Assembly (NCBI GenBank): GCA_017961175.1
Contig: JAGCXV010000029.1
Location: forward strand, 1-62,224
Length of the DNA: 62,224 nt
Direction: 5' to 3'
Source of the DNA: Bacteroidales bacterium
GTDB taxonomy: Bacteria > Bacteroidota > Bacteroidia > Bacteroidales > UBA932
In this document: piece after piece, positions 52,785-62,126 of the stretch
Numbering within the stretch: the first letter of the stretch is position 1
How the letters are laid out: each line of letters begins with the position of its first letter
Position numbers and translations under genes: made by a program
Notes under the pieces: generated by a model
Databases searched by the model: none
Seen by the model: the letters and a program-made list of their open reading frames with translations, nothing else
Told to the model about the DNA's origin: nothing

Positions 52785-54161
52785 ATGGACAAGTTGAACA
52801 ATCCTTCAATCCCTCAGAAAGAGACAAAGAGGAATCCTTGGCTCTGGGTTCCGACCCTTTATTTCGCGGAGGGAATTCCTTACTTCATCGTGAACACCAT
52901 TTCCGTTCTGATGTTCACCAACCTTGGAGTTCCAAACGACCAGAATGCAAGGTTCACCAGCCTTCTGTATCTGCCGTGGCTTCTCAAGTTTGCGTGGGGC
53001 CCGTTTGTGGATATCGTAAAGACCAAGAGATGGTGGATACTGTTCATGCAGATTCTGATGTCTGCGGCGTTCATCCTTCTGGCGGTTACACTGCCAAGGC
53101 CTGATGCCGCTACGATCGCAGCAAAATCCACAAGCATAAGCCTGTTCTATACTACATTGATAATCTTCCTCGTAACGGCCTTCGCTTCCGCCACACACGA
53201 TATTGCGGCAGACGGTTTCTATATGCTGGCACTTCCTCAGAACCAGCAGAGCGCGTTTGTGGGAATCAGGAGCACATTCTACAGGATTTCTTCCGTATTC
53301 GGACAGGGTGTCCTGGTCTTCATTGCCGGACTTCTGGAAAAGAAGGGAGATATTCCAAGGGCATGGTTCTGGACAATGGTAATCACTGCCGTAATATTCG
53401 GTCTTGTGACTCTGTACCATACATTTGCGATTCCGCGTTCAAAGAACGACAAGCCAAATATCCAGTATGACGAGAACGGAAAGAAAAAAGGAATCTGGTC
53501 TGATTTCGGACAGTCCTTTGCCACTTTCTTCAAGAAACCTCTGGTATGGCTGGGTATTGCATTCATGCTTCTTTACAGGCTTCCTGAGGCATTCCTCATC
53601 AAGATGATCATGCCGTTCCTTAAAGATGCGCGCACAGAAAATCTGGTAGACGGATCATTCATTGGAGGAGGACTTCAGCTTCCTACCGAGAGCATCGGAG
53701 TAGCTTACGGAACAGTCGGTGTAATAGCGCTTCTTGCAGGAGGAATCCTCGGCGGTATCTATGCATCAAAGGTTGGTCTGAAGAAGGCTCTCTGGCCTAT
53801 GGCCGCATGTATGATCCTGCCTTGCCTTACCTTCTGCTATCTGGCTATTTTCCAGCCGACTAACATGATTGCGATCATTATCGCGATAGCAATCGAGCAG
53901 TTCGGTTATGGATTCGGATTCACTGCCTACATGCTGTTTATGATGTATCTGAGCGAGGGATCCTTCAAGACATCTCACTATGCAATCTGCACCGCGTTTA
54001 TGGCAGCCAGTATGATGGTTCCGGGATTCTTTGCAGGAGATCTCCAGATGGCCGTCGGATACAAGACATTCTTCTGGATCGTGGTTGCCTGCGGTATCGC
54101 TACAATGTTTGTCACCTTCCTTGCAAAGAGGAAAGTTGACGCTTCCTACGGAAAGAAATAA
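52785..54161 (+). CDS. AmpG-like muropeptide permease (MFS)
   Basis: A 458-residue transporter with about 12 transmembrane helices. The N-terminal segment NPWLWVPTLYFAEGIPYFIVN is the AmpG/PAT signature, and a conserved LPWLLKFAWGPFVD follows. AmpG carries anhydromuropeptides from the periplasm to the cytoplasm. Its position between a SpoIID-domain gene and the NamZ muramidase gene fits peptidoglycan recycling. It starts 12 bases after the fusion gene and ends 24 bases before namZ. Confidence 0.85.
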   Translation: MDKLNNPSIPQKETKRNPWLWVPTLYFAEGIPYFIVNTISVLMFTNLGVPNDQNARFTSLLYLPWLLKFAWGPFVDIVKTKRWWILFMQILMSAAFILLAVTLPRPDAATIAAKSTSISLFYTTLIIFLVTAFASATHDIAADGFYMLALPQNQQSAFVGIRSTFYRISSVFGQGVLVFIAGLLEKKGDIPRAWFWTMVITAVIFGLVTLYHTFAIPRSKNDKPNIQYDENGKKKGIWSDFGQSFATFFKKPLVWLGIAFMLLYRLPEAFLIKMIMPFLKDARTENLVDGSFIGGGLQLPTESIGVAYGTVGVIALLAGGILGGIYASKVGLKKALWPMAACMILPCLTFCYLAIFQPTNMIAIIIAIAIEQFGYGFGFTAYMLFMMYLSEGSFKTSHYAICTAFMAASMMVPGFFAGDLQMAVGYKTFFWIVVACGIATMFVTFLAKRKVDASYGKK

Positions 54162-54185
54162 TCGCGGAGAAAAACAAATAGAGAC

Positions 54186-55445
54186 ATGAAAAAGATATTG
54201 ATTTGGGCGCTTGCCGTTTTGATGGCATCTCCAGTTATCACCGCCCAGGAACACAAATGCAAGAAAAACCAGAAAGTCAAGCCGGGTATCGAGGTACTCC
54301 GCGATGGTGGCTTTGCTGCCGTCAAGGGCAAGAAGATAGGCCTTCTGACCAATCCAACGGGAGTGGACTCAGAACTCAATTCCACGATTGACATCCTTCA
54401 TAACGCTCCGGATGTCAAGCTGGTGGCTCTCTACGCTCCGGAGCATGGAGTAAGAGGAGACATCTACGCCGGCGCTACTGTCAAGGACGCAAAGGATTCC
54501 GCTACAGGAATTCCGGTATATTCCGTTTACGGCAAGAACCGCAAGCCTTCTCCGGAGTTCCTGAAGAACGTGGATGCGGTAGTGTTTGACATTCAGGATA
54601 TCGGATGCCGCAGCTATACGTTTGTAAGTTCTATGGGACTTATGATGGAAGCCTGCGCCGAGGCCGGAAAGGAGTTCATCGTTCTGGACCGTCCAAATCC
54701 GCTTGGTGGAGAAAGGGTAGAGGGAAATCTCGTTGAAGATGGATTCTACTCCTTCGTGAGCCAGTTCAAGATTCCTTATCTCTACGGACTTACACTTGGT
54801 GAGCTGGCAAAGATGCTCAACGGGGAGAAGATGCTCAAGAACGGAGTGCAGTGCAAACTGACTGTTATCCCGATGGAAGGATGGCACAGGAACATGCTCT
54901 ACGAAGACACAAATCTTCCTTGGATACTGCCGTCTCCTCACGTTCCTCAGATTGTGAACGCATACTATTATCCGGTGAGCGGAATTATGGGAGAACTTGG
55001 ATATATCTCTGAAGGCGTGGGCTATACGCTTCCGTTCCAGCTATTTGTGGCAGAATGGATAGACGGCAAGAAGCTCTGCGAGAATATGAATGCACTCAAC
55101 CTTCCGGGTATCCGCTTCCGCACCATTTATGAAACTCCTTACTACGGATCGAAGAAGGGCAAGTACTGCAGCGGAGTGCAGGTTTTCATCACCGATTATT
55201 CCAAGGCCCGCCTGGTGGAGATCCAGTTCCTCGTTATGCAGGAACTTGCAAAGCTCTATCCGGACAAGAAGACCTTCGAGAACTGCGACAAGGGAAGGTT
55301 CCGCATGTTTGATATCGTGAGCGGATCCGACTATATCCGCAAGACTTTCTCCAAGACCTACACCTGGGAAAGCATCAAGGAATTCTTTGAGAAAGACGAG
55401 AAGCCTTTCAAGGAAAAAAGCCGCAAATACTACCTCTACGACTAG
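54186..55445 (+). CDS. namZ: Exo-beta-N-acetylmuramidase (DUF1343)
   Basis: A 419-residue exported enzyme. The signal peptide ends near ITAQ. Family motifs are GLLTNPTGVD, the LVALYAPEHGVRGD region, FDIQDIGCRSYTFVSSMG and DRPNPLGG, as in characterised NamZ, which removes terminal N-acetylmuramic acid from peptidoglycan glycan ends. Length is normal. As the last gene of the operon it completes a scheme in which sugars freed in the periplasm are imported by the AmpG-like permease. No clear terminator was seen after it. Confidence 0.9.
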   Translation: MKKILIWALAVLMASPVITAQEHKCKKNQKVKPGIEVLRDGGFAAVKGKKIGLLTNPTGVDSELNSTIDILHNAPDVKLVALYAPEHGVRGDIYAGATVKDAKDSATGIPVYSVYGKNRKPSPEFLKNVDAVVFDIQDIGCRSYTFVSSMGLMMEACAEAGKEFIVLDRPNPLGGERVEGNLVEDGFYSFVSQFKIPYLYGLTLGELAKMLNGEKMLKNGVQCKLTVIPMEGWHRNMLYEDTNLPWILPSPHVPQIVNAYYYPVSGIMGELGYISEGVGYTLPFQLFVAEWIDGKKLCENMNALNLPGIRFRTIYETPYYGSKKGKYCSGVQVFITDYSKARLVEIQFLVMQELAKLYPDKKTFENCDKGRFRMFDIVSGSDYIRKTFSKTYTWESIKEFFEKDEKPFKEKSRKYYLYD

Positions 55446-55513
55446 GTTTTAAGGTTTTGGCAAGCATTTTGATAGTATAGGTGTAAAGTACTAACCACTT
55501 AAACTAAACAGCT

Positions 55514-56695
55514 ATGAAAACCAACACCATTTACACTGCTTTAGTTGCAACCCTTGCAACCGTGCTGACTTTCACTGCAACCTCTGTTGCCTCAGCACAG
55601 TCTTCCAGCAGGAGAAACAACTCCGGTGGCAATTCAACTGCTGCAACCCAGCGTTCTTCGGATACCAGGCAGAAAGCGGCTCAGGTTTCACAGCCAAGGG
55701 CCAACAACAACAATACTGTTCAGGACCGCAAGACCGTCAACACGCAGGACAGGAAAACTTCTACTCCTCAGAACCGCACTACGGTAACCAACAAGAACTC
55801 GTCTTCTGACCGTAATGCTACTGTGAGCAGAAAAGACAATTCCGGCGCAAATACCGGCAGAAACTATAACGATCATATGGGCAATGTCCGCACCGAGAGC
55901 GGCATCGACGCCAGGGGCAGAGACAACAAGCCTAACAACGGCAACGTAACCAACCGCCCGGACAACAACCGTCCTAACAACGGCAATGTAACCAACCGCC
56001 CGGACAACCGTCCGAACAACAACCGCCCGGAGACGCGTCCTGAGAAGGACCGCAGGCCAAGCGGCAACGTGACCAACCGTCCGGGGACCGAGGGACCTCG
56101 TCCTACCTACTATGCAGGCAGAGGCGGCAACTCCGCCACCAAGCTCCCTCCTGCACCAAGATTCGACAGGGCCAACCCTAACCGTCATCTGGGTTACAAT
56201 CCGTTCCGCGACGGCAGGATTATCCACCGCCCGGCCGCAATCCACATCGACTTCGACCTTGGAATTCGTTTCCTTAACCGTCCTAGTCACTATTACAAAT
56301 ACAGGATCAACGGCATGAGCATGTACTTCTGGAGCGGAGTCTGGTACTGGCACGCTTACGGCTACTACAATGTCCACAGACCTCCTGTAGGAACCAGAAT
56401 CCCGATCTCTACCATTGCACCATACCTGTATGAAGTTGACTACGATTTCTATTCAGGCATCCACACCAGAACCTATTACGTGGACTCCTACGCTAACTTC
56501 TATGTACAGGTTAACAGCTACGAGCTTCAGGTTGTGAACGCACCGGACGGAGCAGTGCTCTACGACATGCCAAGCGACTACAGGGAACTCGTATATGACG
56601 GATCAGTATACTATGTTATAGGCAACTCCATCTTCGAGTACGTGTACTCAAATGCCAACAGCTGGTACTTCCGCGCCGTAGGAATCTACAGGTAA
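55514..56695 (+). CDS. Exported low-complexity protein with DUF6515-like C-terminus
   Basis: A 393-residue protein with a signal peptide ending near ASAQ. Residues about 30-220 are disordered and built from Asn, Arg, Pro and Thr, with an imperfect repeat of NGNVTNRPDN-type units. Residues about 230-393 are a Tyr/Trp-rich beta domain (FLNRPSHYYKYRINGMSMYFW, YVDSYANFYVQVNSYELQVV) resembling DUF6515. It may be a surface or periplasmic cell-wall-associated protein. Followed by a terminator. Confidence 0.75.
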   Translation: MKTNTIYTALVATLATVLTFTATSVASAQSSSRRNNSGGNSTAATQRSSDTRQKAAQVSQPRANNNNTVQDRKTVNTQDRKTSTPQNRTTVTNKNSSSDRNATVSRKDNSGANTGRNYNDHMGNVRTESGIDARGRDNKPNNGNVTNRPDNNRPNNGNVTNRPDNRPNNNRPETRPEKDRRPSGNVTNRPGTEGPRPTYYAGRGGNSATKLPPAPRFDRANPNRHLGYNPFRDGRIIHRPAAIHIDFDLGIRFLNRPSHYYKYRINGMSMYFWSGVWYWHAYGYYNVHRPPVGTRIPISTIAPYLYEVDYDFYSGIHTRTYYVDSYANFYVQVNSYELQVVNAPDGAVLYDMPSDYRELVYDGSVYYVIGNSIFEYVYSNANSWYFRAVGIYR

Positions 56696-56716
56696 ATCAA
56701 AACCTTATAGTTATAG

Positions 56717-56746
56717 AAAAAGCCCCTTGCGAGGGGCTTTTTCTTT
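56717..56746 (+). terminator. Terminator after the DUF6515-like gene
   Basis: AAAAAGCCCCT pairs with AGGGGCTTTTT around TGCG; symmetric, so it also serves the convergent minus-strand operon. Confidence 0.9.
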
Positions 56747-56764
56747 TATCGTTGAATCTCAGAA

Positions 56765-57394
56765 TTAAATTGGCTGGTTTAAGCCAGGACATTCTTCATA
56801 CTCTCGGATATTGTCTTTCAGCACAAATAAGTGTTCCGGCCAGGCGAACTCCTGCTTGAAGCACGTGCCGTCTTTGTTTACGAAGTAGACATTGTCATAC
56901 TCTACATCTGAATCTGGGACAAACATCATAAGGATGGTGTTGCTCAGATTGAGGCTATCGCTCAGGTTGGTTACATCGTTGGTCTGATACCACCCTATAG
57001 CCTTGTGCCTTGCTGGAGGCTTCTCGCTATAGACCATATAGTTTACCAAATAGCAGAACTCTGTGTAACCTACGCATCCGCTAAATTTCAGAAGTACATA
57101 TCCTTGGTGTTCTTCTATCTCGGGAGTCCAAACCATACCTCCGCCTTTCATCTTATAGTAATCGCGGATAAATTGCGAGGCTTTTTCCCTGTCAATATCA
57201 TCTATGCGAATGACTACCGTGTCTTCATTGGTGCGATGCCTTTCGAAAGGAGCTTTAAGAGTCTGTGCATATAAATTCTCTCTCAGAGCCTTTTTCTTGT
57301 AAAATTGAATCGCGACAAAAGCCAGTATAACTAAAGCTACTCCAAGGAGCAGAGTAAAGTAAACCATTATAATTATTCTCCAGGTTTTCCCCAT
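56765..57394 (-). CDS. Membrane-anchored protein of unknown function
   Basis: A 209-residue protein with one N-terminal transmembrane helix (about residues 8-30), then a soluble domain (IDDIDREKASQFIRDYYKMK, VLLKFSGCVGYTEFCYLVNYM). The family is not recognised. It begins 6 bases after the stop of peptidase T on the same strand and is the last gene of the OPT-pepT operon. It ends facing the terminator at 56717. Confidence 0.7.
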   Translation of the reverse strand: MGKTWRIIIMVYFTLLLGVALVILAFVAIQFYKKKALRENLYAQTLKAPFERHRTNEDTVVIRIDDIDREKASQFIRDYYKMKGGGMVWTPEIEEHQGYVLLKFSGCVGYTEFCYLVNYMVYSEKPPARHKAIGWYQTNDVTNLSDSLNLSNTILMMFVPDSDVEYDNVYFVNKDGTCFKQEFAWPEHLFVLKDNIREYEECPGLNQPI

Positions 57395-57400
57395 GTCGTT

Positions 57401-58633
57401 TTATTGTGCCTGGGCGATGTTGAGGATCACCTGGGTGGCTTTCTCCATGCTTTCTACGGAAACATATTCCAGCTTGCCGTGGAAGTTCAGGCCGCCGGCA
57501 AAGATGTTAGGGCAAGGAAGGCCACGGAAACTCAGCATTGCGCCGTCTGTGCCGCCTCGGATTGGCTGGATCTTAGGCTTGATGCCGGCTTTCTTCATCG
57601 CTGAGATTGCTCTTTCAACGATGTAGTACTTAGGCTCAACAACCTTTCTCATGTTATAGTACTGGTCCTTTACGGTGATCTTTACCACGCCCTTGCCGTA
57701 CTTTTTGTCCATCCTGCTTTGGATTGTGTCAAAGAGCTTCTTTCTGGAGTTGAATATCTTGGTGTCGTGGTCTCTTATGATTATGCTCACCGATGCGTTC
57801 TCGACGCTTCCGCTGATGCCCACAACGTGGTAGAATCCCTGGTACTTGGATGTGTGCTCAGGCCTTTCCTTAGGAGGGAGCATAGAGAGGATTTCGTTGG
57901 CCACGATGATGGCGTTGACCATCTTTCCCTTGGCGTAGCCCGGGTGGATGTTGCAGCCCTGGATCTCTATCTTGGCCGAGGCGGCGTTGAAGTTCTCGAA
58001 CTCCAGCTCTCCAACCGCTCCGCCGTCCATCGTGTAGGCGAAGTCCGCACCGAAGTCCTTGACGGAGAAGTTCTCCACTCCGCGTCCGATTTCCTCGTCC
58101 GGGGTGAAAGAGATCTTGATTGTCCCGTGTTTGAATTCAGGATGCTTAACCATATATTCTGCGGCGCACATGATTTCGGCAACTCCGGCCTTGTCGTCTG
58201 CTCCCAGAAGGGTGGTGCCGTCCGTGGTTATAAGGGTCTGGCCCTTGAAGGTCTTAAGCTCAGGGAAAACGGCTGTGGAAAGCTTCACTTTCCTTGCCTT
58301 GTTGAGGATGATGTCCTTGCCGTTGTAGTTAGGGATGATCTGAGGCTTGATGTCTTTTCCTTCAGCATCCGGAGCCGTGTCCACGTGGGCTATGAAGCCG
58401 ATTACAGGTGCTTTCTTTTCTCCCTTTTTAGGCTTAGGGAGGTTGGAAGGGATGGTTGCCATAAGCACTCCCTTGGCTGTAACCTTAACCTTTATGCCCA
58501 TCTCTTTGAGCTCCTTGGCCAGCAGGTTCAGAAGGTCGAACTGCCTTGCTGTGGAAGGAGCCGTGGTGCTTTCCGGATCGGATGTGGTCCATACGCCCAC
58601 ATATCTCAGGAATTTGTCTTGTACTTTTTCCAT
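57401..58633 (-). CDS. pepT: Peptidase T (tripeptide aminopeptidase)
   Basis: A 410-residue cytoplasmic metallopeptidase of the M20B family that removes N-terminal residues from tripeptides. The metal-site motifs are present: GFIAHVDTAPD (zinc His and Asp), TTLLGADDKAGVAEI (bridging Asp), TPDEEIGRG (catalytic Glu pair) and IRGGTDGAMLSFRGLPCPN near the C-terminus. Normal length. It starts 12 bases after the OPT transporter stop, so import and hydrolysis of short peptides are encoded on one transcript. Confidence 0.96.
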   Translation of the reverse strand: MEKVQDKFLRYVGVWTTSDPESTTAPSTARQFDLLNLLAKELKEMGIKVKVTAKGVLMATIPSNLPKPKKGEKKAPVIGFIAHVDTAPDAEGKDIKPQIIPNYNGKDIILNKARKVKLSTAVFPELKTFKGQTLITTDGTTLLGADDKAGVAEIMCAAEYMVKHPEFKHGTIKISFTPDEEIGRGVENFSVKDFGADFAYTMDGGAVGELEFENFNAASAKIEIQGCNIHPGYAKGKMVNAIIVANEILSMLPPKERPEHTSKYQGFYHVVGISGSVENASVSIIIRDHDTKIFNSRKKLFDTIQSRMDKKYGKGVVKITVKDQYYNMRKVVEPKYYIVERAISAMKKAGIKPKIQPIRGGTDGAMLSFRGLPCPNIFAGGLNFHGKLEYVSVESMEKATQVILNIAQAQ

Positions 58634-58645
58634 ATCGAATGTATT

Positions 58646-60616
58646 TTACTGTTTCTTAGGTGCTTTTGCTCTCAGCGACGAGAAGATAAGGAAGGCGGCA
58701 ACTGCAAGGTAAGCCACAATGGCCACGGCCTGTGCGCTTCCGGTCTCTGCCCACTCCTTGGCGAAGAAATCCTTGCCGGCAAACTTGAGTATCGCTGAGA
58801 CAACTCCCATAAGGGCGCCGCCTGCGATGAATCCGGAGGCGAGCAGGGTTCCCTTGTTCACTCGGGCTTCGTTAAGAGCCTTGTCCTTGCTCCTTGAGCC
58901 TACATACCAGGCGATTGCACCGCCGGCAAGCAGAGGAAGGTTGAGGTCAATAGGGATGAACATACCCAGGGCGAATGCCAGGGCCGGAACTTTGCAGAAG
59001 TTCAGGATCAGGGCGATGATTGCACCGATTCCATACAGCAGCCAAGGAGCTCCCTGACCGCTCATAAGAGGCTCGATGACAGCAGCCATGGCGTTTGCCT
59101 GAGGAGCCACGAGAGCCTCCTCTCCGGTAAAACCGTAGGTCTTGTTGAGCACTATCATCACTCCGCCCACAGTTGCTGCGGCAACCAGGGTTCCGATGAA
59201 CTTCCAGCTCTCCTGAACCTTAGGCGTGTTGCCGATCCAGTATCCGATCTTGAGGTCCGTGATGAAGCTTCCTGCAACGGAAAGGGCTGTGCAGACAACT
59301 CCTCCGATAATCAGTGACGCCACCATTCCCGGCACTCCCTTAAGTCCGCAGGCAACCAGAACCACTGAGCCCAGTATCAAGGTCATAAGCGTCATGCCGC
59401 TGACAGGGTTGCTGCCTACGATTGCGATTGCATTTGCTGCAACAGTGGTGAACAGGAAGGCTATTATCGCGACGATGAGAAGAGCCACTATCGCGAGTAA
59501 AAGCTTGTTGCCATCAGGAATAACTCCGAAATAGAAGAATATGAAAGTTGCTGCAAGGGCCAGGATCACGCCCCAGGCAATGATCTTCATGCTGAGGTCC
59601 CTCTGGGTGCGGATTTCCTCGGTCTGCGCTCCTCCCTTCTTGGAGAAACTCTTGGCAGCCAGGCCGAAAGCGGATTTGATCACGCCGGAGGATTTGATGA
59701 TGCCGATGATACCCGCAACCGCGATGCCGCCGATACCTATCTGACGTGCGTAGGTCTTGAATATAACTTCGGGACCCATGTTGGCCACACCGTCGAATGT
59801 GGTTCCCAGGAAGGTGACGGTATCAGGCCCGCAGAGCCAGCTCATAAGCGGGATGATTACAAACCATACCAGGAACGATCCGCAGCAGATAATGAATGCG
59901 TACTTGAGTCCGATTATGTAGCCGAGTCCGAGAACCGCTGCTCCAACATTGTACTTGACAAGCAGCTTTGCCTTGTCCGCAACCACCGTTCCCCAATGGG
60001 TGGCGGTGGTGTAGATAGTCTCGCTCCACCAGCCGAAAGACGCAACTATGAAGTCGTATAGACCTCCGATAAGTCCGCTGAGGAGCAGGAGTTTGGCACC
60101 GCCGCTGTCTCCCTCTCCGCTCTTGATGACCTGAGTCGTGGCGGTTGCTTCAGGGAACGGATAGTCTCCGTCCTTGTCCTTGACAAAGTATTTGCGGAAC
60201 GGAATCAGGAAGAGGATTCCAAGCACACCTCCCAGGAGGCTGGATAAGAATACCTTTATGAAGTCCACCTGGATTTCAGGATATTTTTCCTGGAGAATAT
60301 ACAGGGCCGGCAGTGTGAAGATAGCTCCAGCCACAATTCCTCCGGAGCAGGCTCCGATAGACTGGATTATCACGTTTTCTCCCAGCGCGTTTTTCCTCTT
60401 CATTGCGGTGGAAAGTCCAACTGCAATAATCGCGATAGGAATTGCAGCCTCAAATACCTGGCCCACTTTAAGGCCGAGATAAGCGGCTGCTGCCGAGAAG
60501 ATTATGGTCATCACCAATCCTATGGTGACACTGTAGGCGGTTGCCTCCCTGTAAGTTTTTTCCGGTTTCAGAAGCGGTTTGTATTCCGGCTTCTGCTTAG
60601 TGTTGTTTTCAGCCAT
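58646..60616 (-). CDS. OPT-family oligopeptide transporter
   Basis: A 656-residue membrane protein with about 16 hydrophobic helices. The start YKPLLKPEKTYREATAYSVTIG is typical of bacterial OPT proteins, as are the VGQVFEAAIPIAIIAVGL and NPVSGMT segments. OPT carriers import small peptides by proton symport, though some bacterial members move metal chelates. Coupling to peptidase T supports peptides here. Its promoter shares a short divergent region with the gene at 60676. Confidence 0.92.
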   Translation of the reverse strand: MAENNTKQKPEYKPLLKPEKTYREATAYSVTIGLVMTIIFSAAAAYLGLKVGQVFEAAIPIAIIAVGLSTAMKRKNALGENVIIQSIGACSGGIVAGAIFTLPALYILQEKYPEIQVDFIKVFLSSLLGGVLGILFLIPFRKYFVKDKDGDYPFPEATATTQVIKSGEGDSGGAKLLLLSGLIGGLYDFIVASFGWWSETIYTTATHWGTVVADKAKLLVKYNVGAAVLGLGYIIGLKYAFIICCGSFLVWFVIIPLMSWLCGPDTVTFLGTTFDGVANMGPEVIFKTYARQIGIGGIAVAGIIGIIKSSGVIKSAFGLAAKSFSKKGGAQTEEIRTQRDLSMKIIAWGVILALAATFIFFYFGVIPDGNKLLLAIVALLIVAIIAFLFTTVAANAIAIVGSNPVSGMTLMTLILGSVVLVACGLKGVPGMVASLIIGGVVCTALSVAGSFITDLKIGYWIGNTPKVQESWKFIGTLVAAATVGGVMIVLNKTYGFTGEEALVAPQANAMAAVIEPLMSGQGAPWLLYGIGAIIALILNFCKVPALAFALGMFIPIDLNLPLLAGGAIAWYVGSRSKDKALNEARVNKGTLLASGFIAGGALMGVVSAILKFAGKDFFAKEWAETGSAQAVAIVAYLAVAAFLIFSSLRAKAPKKQ

Positions 60617-60661
60617 TTGCCTTGTAATTTGATTTTAGGCGAAGTTACGAAAAGAAATGGT

Positions 60662-60669
60662 TATATTTG
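60662..60669 (+). promoter_or_regulatory. -7 box TATATTTG close to the ATG
   Basis: An exact TAnnTTTG match ending 6 bases before the ATG at 60676, giving an almost leaderless transcript if used. The OPT gene's own promoter lies on the other strand in the same 60 bases. Confidence 0.5.
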
Positions 60670-60675
60670 TAATTG

Positions 60676-61512
60676 ATGAAAAAACAAATACACATATACA
60701 CAGCCTTTTTCCTCTTGGTGATGGTTTTTGCCCCGAGTGTTGCGAAGGCTCAGTTTGAAGGTGGCGTAAAAGACTCGTTGAGAGTGCTTTGCGTAAAATA
60801 CGACAACAACTGTCCGGGATTGGATGGAGTTGTTTCAATCAGTGCCATCATGGAGTGCGACAGCATCAATATGCCAACTTATATGGTAGGGGATTCCATA
60901 GTCACTTTCTTCAGCGATATAAAGGTTGATAACATCAGGGGAATAAGTTTTCTTGTTGGACGCGCCCTTCCGAAGAAACTCCAGAAATCTTTCCCGAACG
61001 GCCTGATATCAATAACGTTAAACAATGAAGAAGACTTGAACTCCAGCCAGATATATCCGGAAGGGGATAATCTTTCACGCAAGGCTTTCGTTACCAAGTT
61101 CTCTTTTGCCGATATGGATAACGGGCCTGCTTTTGCGGCAAAGGTTTCTGAACTTGTGGATAATTATGGTACGGACGATGTCGCCTTCAGGAATTACAAA
61201 TATTTCAATGCCAACCGTGTAACTCCAATCCTGGCAATTGATTCTCTTAACCGCAAGGCTTTTGTAAGATCGTTCAACGAGTTTAGGGAAGAAGCTATCG
61301 GTGAGATGATTGTCTATAGTGCTGAAGAAGCCCAGAAAATTGCGGGAGACAGGGGGCAGAACGGACTTGTAATAGTGGAAATTAAGCAAGGTTTCACTCT
61401 AAGAACCGCTTTCCGGAGTCCTTGGGAGAAAGTCCAGAGGGTCATAAATGAAATGTACGGGGTGAATTTCGAGACAATGATGATGCGCGAACCTGTATAT
61501 GCTGATAGATAA
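60676..61512 (+). CDS. Exported protein of unknown function
   Basis: A 278-residue protein; the ATG at 60676 is used instead of a TTG one codon earlier. The signal peptide ends near AKAQ. The mature part is mixed alpha/beta with two Cys residues near the N-terminus ([15 protein letters not shown]). It has no motif that I recognise. It ends 20 bases before mscL and may be co-transcribed with it. Confidence 0.72.
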   Translation: MKKQIHIYTAFFLLVMVFAPSVAKAQFEGGVKDSLRVLCVKYDNNCPGLDGVVSISAIMECDSINMPTYMVGDSIVTFFSDIKVDNIRGISFLVGRALPKKLQKSFPNGLISITLNNEEDLNSSQIYPEGDNLSRKAFVTKFSFADMDNGPAFAAKVSELVDNYGTDDVAFRNYKYFNANRVTPILAIDSLNRKAFVRSFNEFREEAIGEMIVYSAEEAQKIAGDRGQNGLVIVEIKQGFTLRTAFRSPWEKVQRVINEMYGVNFETMMMREPVYADR

Positions 61513-61532
61513 CACATATAATATATAATAGT

Positions 61533-61964
61533 ATGGGAAAGTTTTTAAATGAATTCAAGGAATTCGCCGTAAAGGGCAATGCTGTTGATATGGCTGTTGC
61601 CGTTGTTATCGGCGGTGCATTTGGCGCAATCGTCAATTCCCTTGTCAATGACCTGATTATGCCGTGTATCGGTGTACTGATAGGTGGCAAGGATTTCGCT
61701 TCCCTGGCCATTACGCTTAAGGAAGCGGTAGTGGAAAACGGAGAAGTTGTAAAGGAAGCCGTGCTGTTCAAGTATGGCCAGTTTATCAACTACATCATCT
61801 CCTTCCTGATCATTACCTTCACTATCTTCCTGGTAATCAAGGGCCTCAATAAGCTTAAGAGAAAGAAAGCTGAGGAGCCTGCACCTGAAGCACCGGCAGA
61901 ACCATCCGCAGAAGAGAAACTTTTGACCGAAATCAGAGACCTTCTGAAGGAGAAAAAGGAGTAA
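61533..61964 (+). CDS. mscL: Large-conductance mechanosensitive channel
   Basis: A 143-residue inner-membrane channel that opens under membrane tension to release solutes on osmotic downshock. The N-terminal amphipathic helix and first membrane helix read [20 protein letters not shown], followed by [15 protein letters not shown]. The second helix ([20 protein letters not shown]) and a charged C-terminal coiled bundle ([17 protein letters not shown]) complete the family pattern. Length is normal. Followed by a terminator. Confidence 0.96.
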   Translation: MGKFLNEFKEFAVKGNAVDMAVAVVIGGAFGAIVNSLVNDLIMPCIGVLIGGKDFASLAITLKEAVVENGEVVKEAVLFKYGQFINYIISFLIITFTIFLVIKGLNKLKRKKAEEPAPEAPAEPSAEEKLLTEIRDLLKEKKE

Positions 61965-62020
61965 ATCCGGCTGTTTTTAACTCCCGACAGAAAATTTTTC
62001 AAAAATTTTTTCATAGAAAA

Positions 62021-62050
62021 ATCGCCCCTGCAGATGTCTGTAGGGGCGAT
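62021..62050 (+). terminator. Terminator after mscL
   Basis: ATCGCCCCTGCAG pairs with CTGTAGGGGCGAT around ATGT with one G:T pair; it lies 56 bases past the stop. Confidence 0.85.
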
Positions 62051-62095
62051 TTGCATAAAAAGGCAAAAATTTTTTGAAAAATATTTGCAAAAAGA

Positions 62096-62126
62096 TTTGG
62101 TGGTATGAAAAAAGTGTTTACCTTTG
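62096..62126 (+). promoter_or_regulatory. Strong stable-RNA type promoter at the right edge
   Basis: TTTG (62096-62099), 19 bases, TACCTTTG (62119-62126): the same boxes and exact spacing as the tRNA-Ile promoter at 45690. Confidence 0.78.
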
